Source of the DNA: Sclerurus mexicanus
Taxonomy: Eukaryota > Chordata > Aves > Passeriformes > Furnariidae
Assembly: GCA_013396755.1 (NCBI GenBank)
Contig: VWZF01002532.1
Span: forward strand, 125,313 to 189,312
Direction of reading: 5' to 3'
DNA: 64,000 bases
The first letter of the stretch is position 1, and every line of letters begins with the position of its first letter. This document shows, piece after piece, positions 39,181 to 49,300 of this stretch. The notes under the pieces are model-generated. The model did no database searches. It was not told the origin of the DNA and was given only the letters and a program-made list of their open reading frames with translations. Made by a program: the position numbers and the translations under genes.

Positions 39181-42015
39181 AGGTGTGTAATTGCCAGCTT
39201 CCCAAAGTGTGGCCTGAACAACCCACATAATTGCTACTGGGTTTAGATGGCATGCAGGAGACTTAATCCCTCCTTTGCTGCTCACCAGGCTGCAGAGAGA
39301 GTTTAACCTCATATGCAGGGTTCTCACTTAAAGTAAGTGTTGGCCAAGAACAATATTCAATTTTTCTTTTTAAACTGGCACAATCTTTGGAAAAAAATCC
39401 ATATTTAACAGTGGAAGGGGTTTGATGTTTTTGTTTTCTCATTAGAAGTCGCACAACTATAGCACGATATGATGATACAAGTTGTTGGGATCAGTTCCCA
39501 AAGGCAGGTTTTCCTACTATAAATGGGAGTTCTCTGTTACAAGGAGGTTTACCTTCCAATAACCAACCTGTATTTACACTGTGCCCCCGCGGTGACTCAT
39601 AGCAGCCAGCAAAGAAATTCCACTTGGAAACTACACATTGACTGGTCTAAGAGTGTTTTCTCCTCTGCCCTTTATATTCTGAACTATGTTAAAATTTATT
39701 GGAGCCTTTATTTCATTACCTAGGAATAACCTTTTGAACAGCTTTCCCGTTAACGAACCTTTTGGTTTAGCCCTGTGGGAATATGATATCCCATTCAGCA
39801 TTTCCACAAATAGATCAGAAATTACCACGAACATTGCGCCTGTAATTAGAGATGAACAGAGGCCTATACTTTATGTCATGAATCATAAAAATTCTAATCA
39901 AATAAGTGAAGTATCATTCTATTAAATGACAGCAGTATTTGGCCCTGAATGCTGAGACATTACAACACGCCACCACACTGGCACAAGTGCTGTTTGCAAG
40001 TCATACCACTGGCTTCTCCTGATATTTTTCTGCCTTTCTCAGAGAGAACACAGTCAGATGACAACCAGCCTAAGTGAGCATCTGAGTTTAGACCAGTTAA
40101 AGCATTTACAGTTCAAACCAGACTCCTGGAAGTTTTGGAGGAGGAGCCATGTCTAGTATTTCAAATCATGGCATGGAGCCAACTGAGTTTCCAGAAGATC
40201 CAGTCTTGGGATATATCCCACAACACAGCTACTGTAGCATTAACATGCTGGGAAAAAAAATACTGAAAGGCCACACAGACATAAATATTCCTAGCAGCAT
40301 ACTGTGGTCTTCTGCCTCTAATATTTACATTCCAATTTCACATGTCCAGTTTTCCTAGACTTTAGTATTTGAGGTAAATGACACACATCTTCCAACAGAA
40401 AGCAAAATCAAACACACACAAAAATGGAAGTTACTACCTCACACAGATGTAATTCAGTAGGAAGCCAGAAAACTTCCTTCAAGGTAGGAGTTGTGGCGCA
40501 CAGGCTCTAAACACAGACTCTGGAAGTTAAACTTTCTGCTACACAGTTTTTCATTCCCACAACCTGTTCCCCAGCATTCAAGTTTAATAACAAGCAGTAG
40601 TAAACCAGAAATACACACATACTATCCAAATACAAACATGTCTTTAAGGAAAATAAGTAGCAGATCTTTTCTCTTCTGCCTTGTTCCTACTGACTCACAT
40701 GGGCCCTGCTTGTGCATATTAGACAACTATAGCCTTAGGAGGCTTTTCCTTAAAGGCACAAAAGCAGATGTTTAGACTTACAGTAAGTCCTGCTAGCAGT
40801 ATATGCATACTGTTAATTTTTCTGAGCTATAATTTAAGAAAGATATTAATTTTTTTTTAACCTTTAGAGACTTTTGGGCAACAAATTAACATAAACTTTC
40901 AAAAGACTACTCACTTCACATTCAATTTGTTTCTGATTTAGAAAAGTGGTTAGTTAAAAAAAAATTAATTGAACTGGTACAAAATTTTGTCTGGACAGTT
41001 ATGTGCTACCGTATGGTAAGTCCTCCTTAACCAACCTTGTTTACTAAAACCCCTCAACTCTCCTTATATTCAATATTTATGACTATAAAACCCAACACAC
41101 CATTCATGGGAAAAGTGAATACTGTGGAATTAAGTTTACAAACCCAACCTCATAGAATCATTCCCTAAATGGGAACATTTCGTGTGTTCTGTAAATATTT
41201 TCCAGTCTTGAGGTACTTCAGAAGAAAAACCCCTGGTTAGAGCAGTTCAGTCCTAGCACTTCACTGCTCACAGCAGCAAGATGGGCAGTGACTCAGGCCT
41301 CCCCACATTCCTTTTGGAATTGCACTGTTTGCCAGGAGGCTGTAACACTCATCTGCTCCAGTCCCTAAGAAGCCTGCCAGCTCCACCAGGCCTTCCCGGA
41401 GAGGGCCAACCTTTGTCTGACACTTGCTGCCTCCCTGCAGCTGGACACTGCTCCTTGCTGTCACTGCTAGGAGCTTCTCTTGGGTAATTTTCACAGTCAA
41501 TACCTCCCATCGTATCTCTCCGAAACAAGACTGTCAACTATTTTGAAAATCGTAATTTGACACAACTGCTCAGGGTATTAATATATACTATGGCATTGTA
41601 TGTTTTTCTAAAAGTGTAGTCAGGCATTGAAGGAGAACACATAACCCAAAAAGCCAACGTAGGAACTTAGTACTTCCTTCCTGCTTTAAGATCTTCACTT
41701 CTAGGACTGAGGGCAAAGCATTATTCCAAAAAAAAAGAAATTTTTGTAGGCCATCATTTTTCTTTTGTTTTTAAATGTCTACAGTCTCATTCTGAAAACA
41801 CCAACAAGCTCTCTTACATCTGACTGTTGATTCACATTGGCAGGTGAGGTGCTGATAAATACATACTTGCATCATGTTATTTTACAAAATCAAAATATGA
41901 TCACATTATAAGTAATGACATACCATACTGGCATGAAGTGGAAACTGTAACCCGGCTACTGCAAAAAAAGCGAGGCCCCGACACAAACCCCACTGGCAGC
42001 ACTGCCGATGCCCTA

Positions 42016-42117
42016 ACCCAAAGCTGCGGGGCAGCAGCACATCTGGGATGGGGCAGGAGGGGCTCTCACCCAAAGCTGCGGGGCAGCAGCACATCTGGGA
42101 TGGGGCAGGAGGGGCTG
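42016..42117. repeat. 52-bp tandem duplication (two copies)
   Basis: Two near-identical GC-rich units start at 42016 and 42068 (each begins ACCCAAAGCTGCGG). They lie just inside intron 1 next to the promoter island. Confidence 0.9.
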
Positions 42118-42412
42118 CTCCGGCAGCCACCCCTGGGCCCAGCTGGGGCTTCGGGGCCGTCTCAAAGTTTGCCGCCGGGCACAGGGCACTTTGCATTTGA
42201 AATGTGTTTTGGGATAAAAATCAAGGGCTGTCTCTTTGTTCTGGGCAGGGCGCTGACGTAAGGGCCTTAGTTTCCGAGCTTTATCTGGGGTTTATACAGC
42301 TCTAACCACGGCTCGATTCGGCCCGCTGAGATGTGTTTCTGGCGTGTCCGGTGGAAGGGGGGATTAATTCTGGATGCGGAATGGGTCGGGACTCGCTCGG
42401 GATCGGCCCCAC

Positions 42413-42419
42413 CTCCCAT
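42413..42419 (-). CDS. ANO5: Candidate ANO5 first coding exon (ATG, 7 coding bases)
   Basis: On the minus strand an ATG in good context (G at -3, G at +4) is followed by GGA G and then donor AG|GTGGGG. Splicing to exon 2 gives MGDDIAVLTKFKPSESE in the required phase; human ANO5 also begins MGD. It lies in the CpG island about 85 bp below a reverse CCAAT box. Against it, human exon 1 carries more coding sequence, the donor is only moderate, and an N at 42500 shows sequence is missing. A rival ATG at 42529-42531 (MKRLGRSANE) runs into that N. Confidence 0.35.
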
Positions 42420-42499
42420 CCCCGGCCTGCAGACCGCGGGGAGGGCCCGGAGCCCCCAACTTCCCCACCGCTCCCACACCCCGCCGCCCCCCACGGGCC

Positions 42500-42500
42500 N
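42500..42500. other. Single N (gap or uncalled base) in promoter island
   Basis: An N interrupts the GC-rich block next to the CCAAT box. No duplicated flank is visible here, unlike the other two Ns, so sequence may be missing rather than duplicated. Confidence 0.9.
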
Positions 42501-42504
42501 TCTC

Positions 42505-42509
42505 ATTGG
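42505..42509 (-). promoter_or_regulatory. CCAAT box (minus strand)
   Basis: ATTGG on the plus strand reads CCAAT in the ANO5 direction, within GCGCCAATGAG. Usual spacing would place a start site near 42.41-42.45 kb. Confidence 0.4.
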
Positions 42510-42592
42510 CGCTCCTGCCCAAGCGCTTCATGGTGGGTGCCCGGCCGTGCCCCGTGCTGGGCGCGCCGGGGCCGCCCGATACATGCGCACTG

Positions 42593-42633
42593 CCCGGGGG
42601 CGGGGCGGGGGCGGCCCCGGCTGGGGGGCGGCA
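42593..42633 (-). promoter_or_regulatory. Cluster of GC boxes (Sp1/KLF-type)
   Basis: Several overlapping GGGCGG/GGGGCGG cores occur in about 40 bp, on the upstream side of the CCAAT box relative to ANO5. This suggests a TATA-less promoter with start sites somewhere around 42.42-42.58 kb. Confidence 0.55.
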
Positions 42634-42657
42634 ATGAGGGCAGGCACACAGCCCCAA

Positions 42658-42705
42658 AATCACACCGTGTGCCGGGGAGACAGCACCCGAATCACACCGT
42701 GTGCC
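42658..42705. repeat. 16-bp direct repeat, 32-bp period
   Basis: AATCACACCGTGTGCC occurs at 42658 and 42690 within the CpG island. The core CACACCGTGTG is nearly palindromic. Confidence 0.8.
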
Positions 42706-42925
42706 CGAGGGCTGCGGTCGTAGCTATGGCATGGGCTCCGCTGTCCCCGCTGTGTCCCTTCCCATCTTCCTGTGCTCCCCCCAAGGAGCAGAAGGGGCAC
42801 GCAGTGCGAGCGATGCTCAGCGATACCTGAAGCATCCCTCTGTTACCAGCAGTGTTATCATCACAAACACGAAACAGCCCCATAAAAGCGAACAGGAAGG
42901 ACTGTAACTCGCCAGGCTCCGCTGG

Positions 42926-43126
42926 CAGCTGCTGTCCTTGCTCCCGCAGCTGTACCACGGCCGAGCCTCAAACAGCTCCCGCCCCCCACGACTCCCTTCG
43001 ATCTCAGGTTCCAAGTCAGCTTGTTCAGCACATGTATTTGATGTATTTTTGCTAACATAATCTCAGGCCTTTCAGATCAACTTATTCAGCTTTTACTGGT
43101 GGGGAGTTTTGTTACTGGGGCAGCTG
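42926..43126. promoter_or_regulatory. Three CAGCTG E-boxes upstream of ANO5
   Basis: Palindromic CAGCTG sites lie at 42926, 42947 and 43121. A further one, at 42140, is in intron 1. CAGCTG is a preferred core for myogenic bHLH factors, and ANO5 is muscle-expressed. The motif is short, so the functional role is inference. Confidence 0.35.
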
Positions 43127-46100
43127 TAACACAACAGCAGCTTCACTACAGGCATTCTTAATAAAAAGTTAATCGAATCAGTCAGTTGAATTCCTGGGCT
43201 TGTTTTCATACTAAGCCTTTATTTATGGAGCATTGCTGCTTTAAGAAGTGTATTTTTAGTCAAGAGCAAGACCTAAAAATGTGTCTGGTTGCATTCCTAA
43301 GCCTAAAATGTTTAGTTTGGGTTTTAATCTCATGATGCAGGATGGTGGGAACAAAGAGGATGGACTTGGTGCACCAAAGGGTGCCTTGAAACAGCTTGTG
43401 GACTGCATACAGTGCACCAAGTCAGAAGGTTCAGTTTAAAAACTATACTAAGTTTTTTCTAATTTCCTCATAGCACTAGATATCTTGGGTAAATGTTTTT
43501 ATGCCCATAGAAGATGCAATTAGAGTTGCTATTCAACAAGAGCCAGAAACAGCAAGAATTGAAGTGGTTATTGCTCTGTTCTGCCTCTTAATTACATGCT
43601 CACTCTTCCCAGCTCCACCCGATATCAAACTCAGCCATACCTAAAACTGTGTAAGTACCTCAGCCAGAATGCCAAAGAAGCTTTTACAGCTCTCTGTAAT
43701 TGCGCAGGCTGATGGTGTGTTGACTGTGCAAATTACACAGTGGCCTGTGGTAGGGTCAAGAGAGAAGGATGCTCTTCCAGAATGATCTGTGGAGGCACAC
43801 AGGAGGTCCCTGCAATACCCAGCATTGGATTTTCTTATGCATTTTTAAGTTTAAACAGCCATTGTCTAACTCAGTGGTTTCATAGTTTGCCCAAGTGATC
43901 TAGGATCACACTTCTTTCAAAGGGCACGTACCTTTTCCCTCTCACCTTCCAGTTTTGCAGCTGATCAGTCCTAAGGTGATGCATGAATTATGTCACCTGT
44001 TAAACTGACTGATTCTTTTTTTGACCCCTGGGCTTTAAGTTCAGTGAATCACTGCAAGCAACAGCTATGGCCAAAATAAAGGAGGTGATGGGGAACCATA
44101 CAATGGCAGGACCATTTTCTTCCTGAAATATTAATACAGTAACCGGGTACACCATAATATTTCTGTATTTGTTGTTCTGGAGTTCAAGCAGTGGTTCTAA
44201 TACAGTGTAATCATAAATGAAAAAATAATAAAAATACCTATAAGGCTATGGGTAAAGGTAGCAAGCACCACCAAAAAATGCTAGCAGTGCCTACACTTAG
44301 TATATTTAGCAGCAAAGTGTAGTCCTTTGTTTGTGCTAAAGGAGAGCAGATAGTCTGTAGACCTTATAAAGTCTTCCTTTCCATTGATGGGCCTTTTGCA
44401 AAACATGGAACTGATTTACAGGCCTTCATATTTAAAAAATTACTATTTAAATACAGAAAATTGGTGGGATTGGAGGACAAGATTTCAAAGATATCTCTGT
44501 GCCTATCATTGTCTCTGGTAGGTACCCCAAAGCTGTTCAGAACAACTCTTAACTTACAACCTGAGATCCCAACTTTTAAAAGTCCGCATATAAGACTGTC
44601 TAAACCTTTTGAAACTAAAGCATCTTTGAAAATATAACCCTGAGTCTTGAATCATGTGGAAAATGGAGTCTTTTGTATCTATCAGTTAGATGGTCTTAAA
44701 AAAATAATTCTCTTATCAGTCCTCTGAGAAAGAATCTAATATATTCAGCTTTTAATTTAGCACTTGGGGCCTACCTATAAGTTGTTCAAATAGCTTATGC
44801 TTTCAGAATTCCTTCTGCTATGCATATCATATATCCATGTGTCAGTCTCAGAAGGTGCACCAGCTTTCTGCTATTGAAGATATGTGTATTGTGTTTAAAA
44901 ATGTTATATATATATATATATTCAGTTTTAGTAAGTTTTCAAATCAGACTGTGAACGCAAGTCAGAAATAATGAAACAGGAGTTTGAAACAAAGACAGGA
45001 GCAAAAGGGAAGCGATATATCTCCTTCCCAGCCTCCTCAGCCTCCTCCTTTTCCTCTGATGGCTGAACAACCTCATGGATGTTTGCTGTGTTGTGAAATT
45101 TCACCACATGTGGGCTGTGTCCCAGAGATTATTGTCAGTGTCTCCCATATCTTCAGGACTGTGTTTTTGTCAACTGATTAAAGGCTGTTGAGGCTTTCTA
45201 GTTGAAGAGCTAACCTATTTATTTCCCTGTCTTTCAATTAGCTGTTTAGAATATAAGTAATAGTATAATTTGTATAGAAATTAATTGTTTGGACACCAGT
45301 AGGCCCTGATACCAAACAAACTTAGAAAGGAAAGCACAACTTAGATGGAAGTTAGGTACCCAAACCCAGCATTGTGATACCCAAAACTGCCATTCAGTTA
45401 TTGCAGGCTTTTTTTTTGCTTTTTTTTTTAAATGCACGGGGAGCACAGTTTCTGTATCCCAAGCAATAATATCTGTTAAAGTTTCAACACATGTCTGAAG
45501 TGTGGGAGGTCACAGGACAGCTTCTGAGAGCAAAGGAGGGTCAGCCTCTGCTGATGTCAGGCTGGCACACCAGACAGCATGCTGGGGCAGATGTGGGGAG
45601 GGAGCAATGACCTAGGCAGGAAACAGGGATGGATGATGCACTCTGTGCTCGCCTGTGAAGGTTGCCACTGGAAACACACGAATGTAATAGCCACTGTCGA
45701 AGGAGATCGCAACTTGTCTGACTTTGAGTCTGTACTCCAGGAACTCTCTCTGCACATAACTCAGAGGCTGTTTCAGATCGGACTCTCTCCTCCTGCTACA
45801 CACAGTTCCTAAGGGAAACCCAGCTGCTTGAATAGCAGGGTCAGGCGCTAAGAAATGCAGCAAGGATTGCTGATGGGATGGGCACTGAATCTGAATTGGA
45901 GGCAGCTGATTCTTTGTGCATGCTACCTAACAGCCCTAAAACCATCAGAAAATGGAAAGAAAGTACCGTAAAGAGAAGTGGTTGGCAGAGTGCCAACAAT
46001 TATCAACGGAAGTAAAAAGTTTTACGAAGTATGCAAAAGTTCAGCATTACTCACTGCATTTTTTTCCCACTTCATCACTTTTCAGTCAGCTGTTTGCAGA

Positions 46101-46200
46101 AAGCAGTGCGGGCTGCTGTAACACCTATGGTGTCTAAACAAACAGATGACTTTATAGGCTATAATCTACGTTTTTCTTGGCCAGAGTTACTACACATTGA
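43021..46200. other. Upstream flank of ANO5, no gene seen
   Basis: This is AT-rich sequence beyond the promoter island. It contains a (TA)8 tract at 44905-44921 and T-runs near 45408-45431. There is no supported coding exon, RNA gene or dispersed repeat. A GC-richer patch at about 45510-45850 is unidentified. Confidence 0.7.
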
Positions 46201-46224
46201 CAATAGCAGAACTAACACCAAGTG

Positions 46225-46345
46225 CCCGGTTTGCACTCTCCGCAGGGCAAGGAAACCGCACGGGCGTGGTCCCAGCTGAGCCGGGCGGTCTGACCGCGGA
46301 GCGGGGAAGGGCAGGACAGAAGGGGAGTGGCGGCTCGGACAGACT
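46225..46345. promoter_or_regulatory. Isolated small CpG cluster
   Basis: About 120 bp are rich in CpG (for example GCCGGGCGG and CTGACCGCGGAGCGGGG) in otherwise AT-rich flank, 3.5 kb upstream of the ANO5 island. One CAGCTG E-box is at 46273. No transcript structure is evident. Confidence 0.4.
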
Positions 46346-46380
46346 GCTGAAGATCAAGGGAATCTCAGCCGCAGCCTGTA

Positions 46381-49300
46381 TCTCCTTTCAAGCAAAACCC
46401 GATGTTTTAGTGCTGTAATCTCGCAGGTGCACTCCCGTAACTGGATTGTCCGGTTTACAGCTGCCATCAAAGCCTTCCAAAAAAATATAACTCAATGACA
46501 TTACAAAAAAAAGACCACAAGAAAAAATAATAACTTTGATGTGTTTTGGGGAGTAGAACAGATTAATATCTTTCCTGCTGGCAGAGAGATTCTTAAGGAT
46601 GGCTGAATATGTACAGAATCTGTTCATTAGCAATGTCTGAAACTTGATACTTCACTCTTGCCATATCTGCGTAGATACTGTTCCATTGATTTTGCTAAAC
46701 TGCTCCTAAACAGACTGAGTGAAGTTAGTGTTTAATTGTGATGGGTTGTGCACTGGTAGGTACACTCACAGAACAGATTACTGAATAGGGCAGGGTTAGG
46801 ATAAGGCCACTTTATCAGTTCTGGCTCTTAAATGACAATGTTAAGAAGTTGCATCATCTTCGTAAATTCCGGTGCCCTTCCAGTGAAATCATCCATTTTC
46901 TCGTGTGTCCTTTTATAGCCAGTTTAGTTTCTCAGGGTTTAGTGCCCTCCGGTGGTGATAGTCTTTTCTTCTGTGACACCAGATATGCTGACACCTCATG
47001 CTTCATTTTGCTTTTTACTTGTTATTTGTTGATTATCCCAGTGTAGTAAGTCAAATTATATTATTTTTTAACACAGAGAATTGTAAAGTGAGTAAATAAA
47101 GATTCCAACAAGAGAACAAAAAACCCTGCAGTTACATGAGATACGTACAAAGATTGTGTCATCACAAGTAAATCTGTGTTACTTTTTTGTACACAGGTTT
47201 TAATTACTTGTACATCTCTCATAGATGCATGTTTCAAACTGTCCTTGATTATGTATTTTACTACCAAGTGCATAAAAATTATATCAAGAGTTCAGCAGTT
47301 TTGTCAAAAAGTCTAGAAAAAGGTCAGCCCCTCAACATGCAAATTAGTAGTTATTTTGTGTAAGATAGTCAAGCACAACTCATGTAGCTGGCAGGATGGT
47401 CACAATAATAGAAATAATGGTACAGGTGATTATCTAATCATATAGGCAGTATCGTATGACCCTGTTCTTCTCCACTGTTTATAATATTCCCCATGAAGAG
47501 ACAATAGTTACAACAATTGTTATAATGCGAGCTTTAAGAAAATGTTTCACATTTGCTGCTATAAATGATTGTTAGATTCTGTGTATTTGGTAGACCTAGA
47601 CTTAGTTTTCAAATCTTCCATTCACTGCATTCACTTAAATGAAGGAAGCATCTTTTCCATGTTGGCTTCTTTGATATCATTATCAAGCTACATCATCTCT
47701 TTTCAGCTCATGTTCTTGAGTTGGCTCTGGAGTTTAACTCCAATGCTTTGGCTGAAGGTTTTCATCCTTCACAACCTCATACAGCTTCCAATTTTGCCCT
47801 TCTTTGCTAGCAGTCCCATTCTCCGTGTCCCATTCAAAAGCAGAGAGAGGAAGCGGTGTCTTAGAGAGTGGTGTAGACATAGGGCTGCAGGTAACACTCC
47901 CAAGCAGAAATGAGTGAAGATAGGTGGGCCACGAAAAACAGCAATATGCAATTTTATATAGGGATTGGAGAGACGCAAACAAAGATGAAGGTGTGTAGGA
48001 CTGTCTGCCTCAGGGAAGGCTGTGGGATAGTCATAGGGAGGAAGGAAGCTGACTAAGGTGTTTCTGCAATAACCAACCATGCCCAGGCACACACAGGTTT
48101 TCCCAGATTCTTGGGGCTGTGCACTGGCTGATCCCATATCGCAACACAGCTGTGTGCTTCAAGGGGCTGCTGTCTGGAGATGTGGATGCCTGTGCTGGCC
48201 TGTCCCCCAGTGGATGTTGTAACGCTAATAGATACGGCAGCACAAGGGGTAACTTAAATAGTGGATGACATCAGCCTTGATCCAGTATTACTCAATACAG
48301 TCTTTTTAATTCTAATAAAGCTCATAAGTCAGGTGGTAGTTCTGCAGTTTCCTTCTTATTTTTACAGCTTTTTGCTGCAACTGTGTGAGATACAGTGACT
48401 GGTTTCCAGCCATTCCCCAGTCTCTAGCCATATTTGATCCCTATCCCAGATCCTGTCTGAGTAATGTAGCACTTATCTCCCCACCCACGGGAACACTTGT
48501 CCAGAGTTGTCAGAGCTGCCCCAGCTGGCCTGTCCATCCCATACACAGCTCAGCCTGGGCATACAGATCAGTTGTGTGAGCTCTGTGAACATGAGAAACA
48601 TCCAGGAGCAGCAGGAGCCACAAAACACACAGACACCCTCAGCCACATCAAACAGAATTGTAAGGATTGAGAAAAAGGTAAGGCAACAAATTAAGGAAAA
48701 AAGATTTATCTAAAAATCAGTACTTTAAAAGTAAGATTAGAAGTATGAATAGTAGGATGAAATCAATATAATCTAATAATGAATGTGCACATTTTAAACA
48801 GGAAAACCAGAACCTATGAGGAACAGAGTGAAAAAGAATATAAGCAATAAATAAGAAAAATGTAATATTGAATTTAAATGTTCACTGACTGAGAAATACA
48901 TGTAAAATTTCAGGGGAATACCTAAAAGCTCTCAAAATGCAGGTGATTCATCTGCTTTCAAAGACGCCTACCAGTGCCAACAATAATTATTTTTTTTTGC
49001 TGCTTACCTCTGGCTTCAGATAGGAAAGCCAAAGTGTAACACAGATAATATAGCCAATTTGCCATTTGAACATATTTTCAGTGGCTACCTCTTAGAATAT
49101 TAATTATCCTTTCCTTTCAATTGGCTGAATACGTAAGAGGAGCTATGCAATCTCTAGTAAAAGCCAAATCCCTTTTCTTGAGATGATTGCTACTGTGTAT
49201 AATATACTTCTTATAAACTGTAAATTGTATTGTTTAGCAGAAGACAAACTTAGTTGTGCCTTCCAACTATTCCCTCTTGGATATCCATTCAAGTGCATAA

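Larger units (their letters stand above)
32916..42412 (-). other. ANO5: ANO5 intron 1
   Basis: This is a 9.5-kb intron, if the candidate exon 1 is right. It holds a short CR1 3' fragment (39130-39180), an AT microsatellite near 37285, and at its 5' end a 52-bp tandem duplication (42016-42117). The rest shows no recognised repeat or RNA gene. Confidence 0.6.
1..42640 (-). other. ANO5: ANO5 gene, 5' half (exons 1-13), partial
   Basis: This is the gene-level entry. ANO5 (TMEM16E) is an anoctamin of intracellular membranes, mainly ER/sarcoplasmic reticulum in muscle and bone. It has been linked to calcium-dependent phospholipid scrambling and membrane repair. Exons found on the minus strand encode the anoctamin dimerisation domain and the first two membrane segments. 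The peptide is closer to ANO5 than to ANO6; for example exon 5 has KDSIFFRDGVRRIDF and exon 13 has YEWDLVDFEEEQQQLQLRP. All internal junctions checked have GT/AG borders and compatible phases, giving about 440 codons. The remaining exons, encoding TM3 to the C-terminus, lie to the left of the window. Intron sizes range from 88 bp (intron 11) to about 13.3 kb (intron 3). The 5' limit is set approximately by the CpG island. Confidence 0.96.
42300..43020 (-). promoter_or_regulatory. CpG island promoter of ANO5
   Basis: This GC-rich, CpG-dense block stands out from the AT-rich surroundings and sits at the 5' end of the ANO5 exon series. It contains stacked GC boxes, a CCAAT box and candidate first-exon sequence. 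Transcription leftward is inferred from gene orientation. Divergent rightward transcription is possible but nothing in the sequence demonstrates it. Confidence 0.75.

Noticed and set aside
41148..41170. CATAGAATCATT resembling a reversed CR1 tail
   Set aside because: The match is only about 12 bases and no further CR1 sequence follows.
42331..42830. 130-165 codon plus-strand frames in the promoter island
   Set aside because: High GC content depletes stops, and the frames cross an N. They are more simply promoter and 5' UTR sequence of ANO5 on the other strand.
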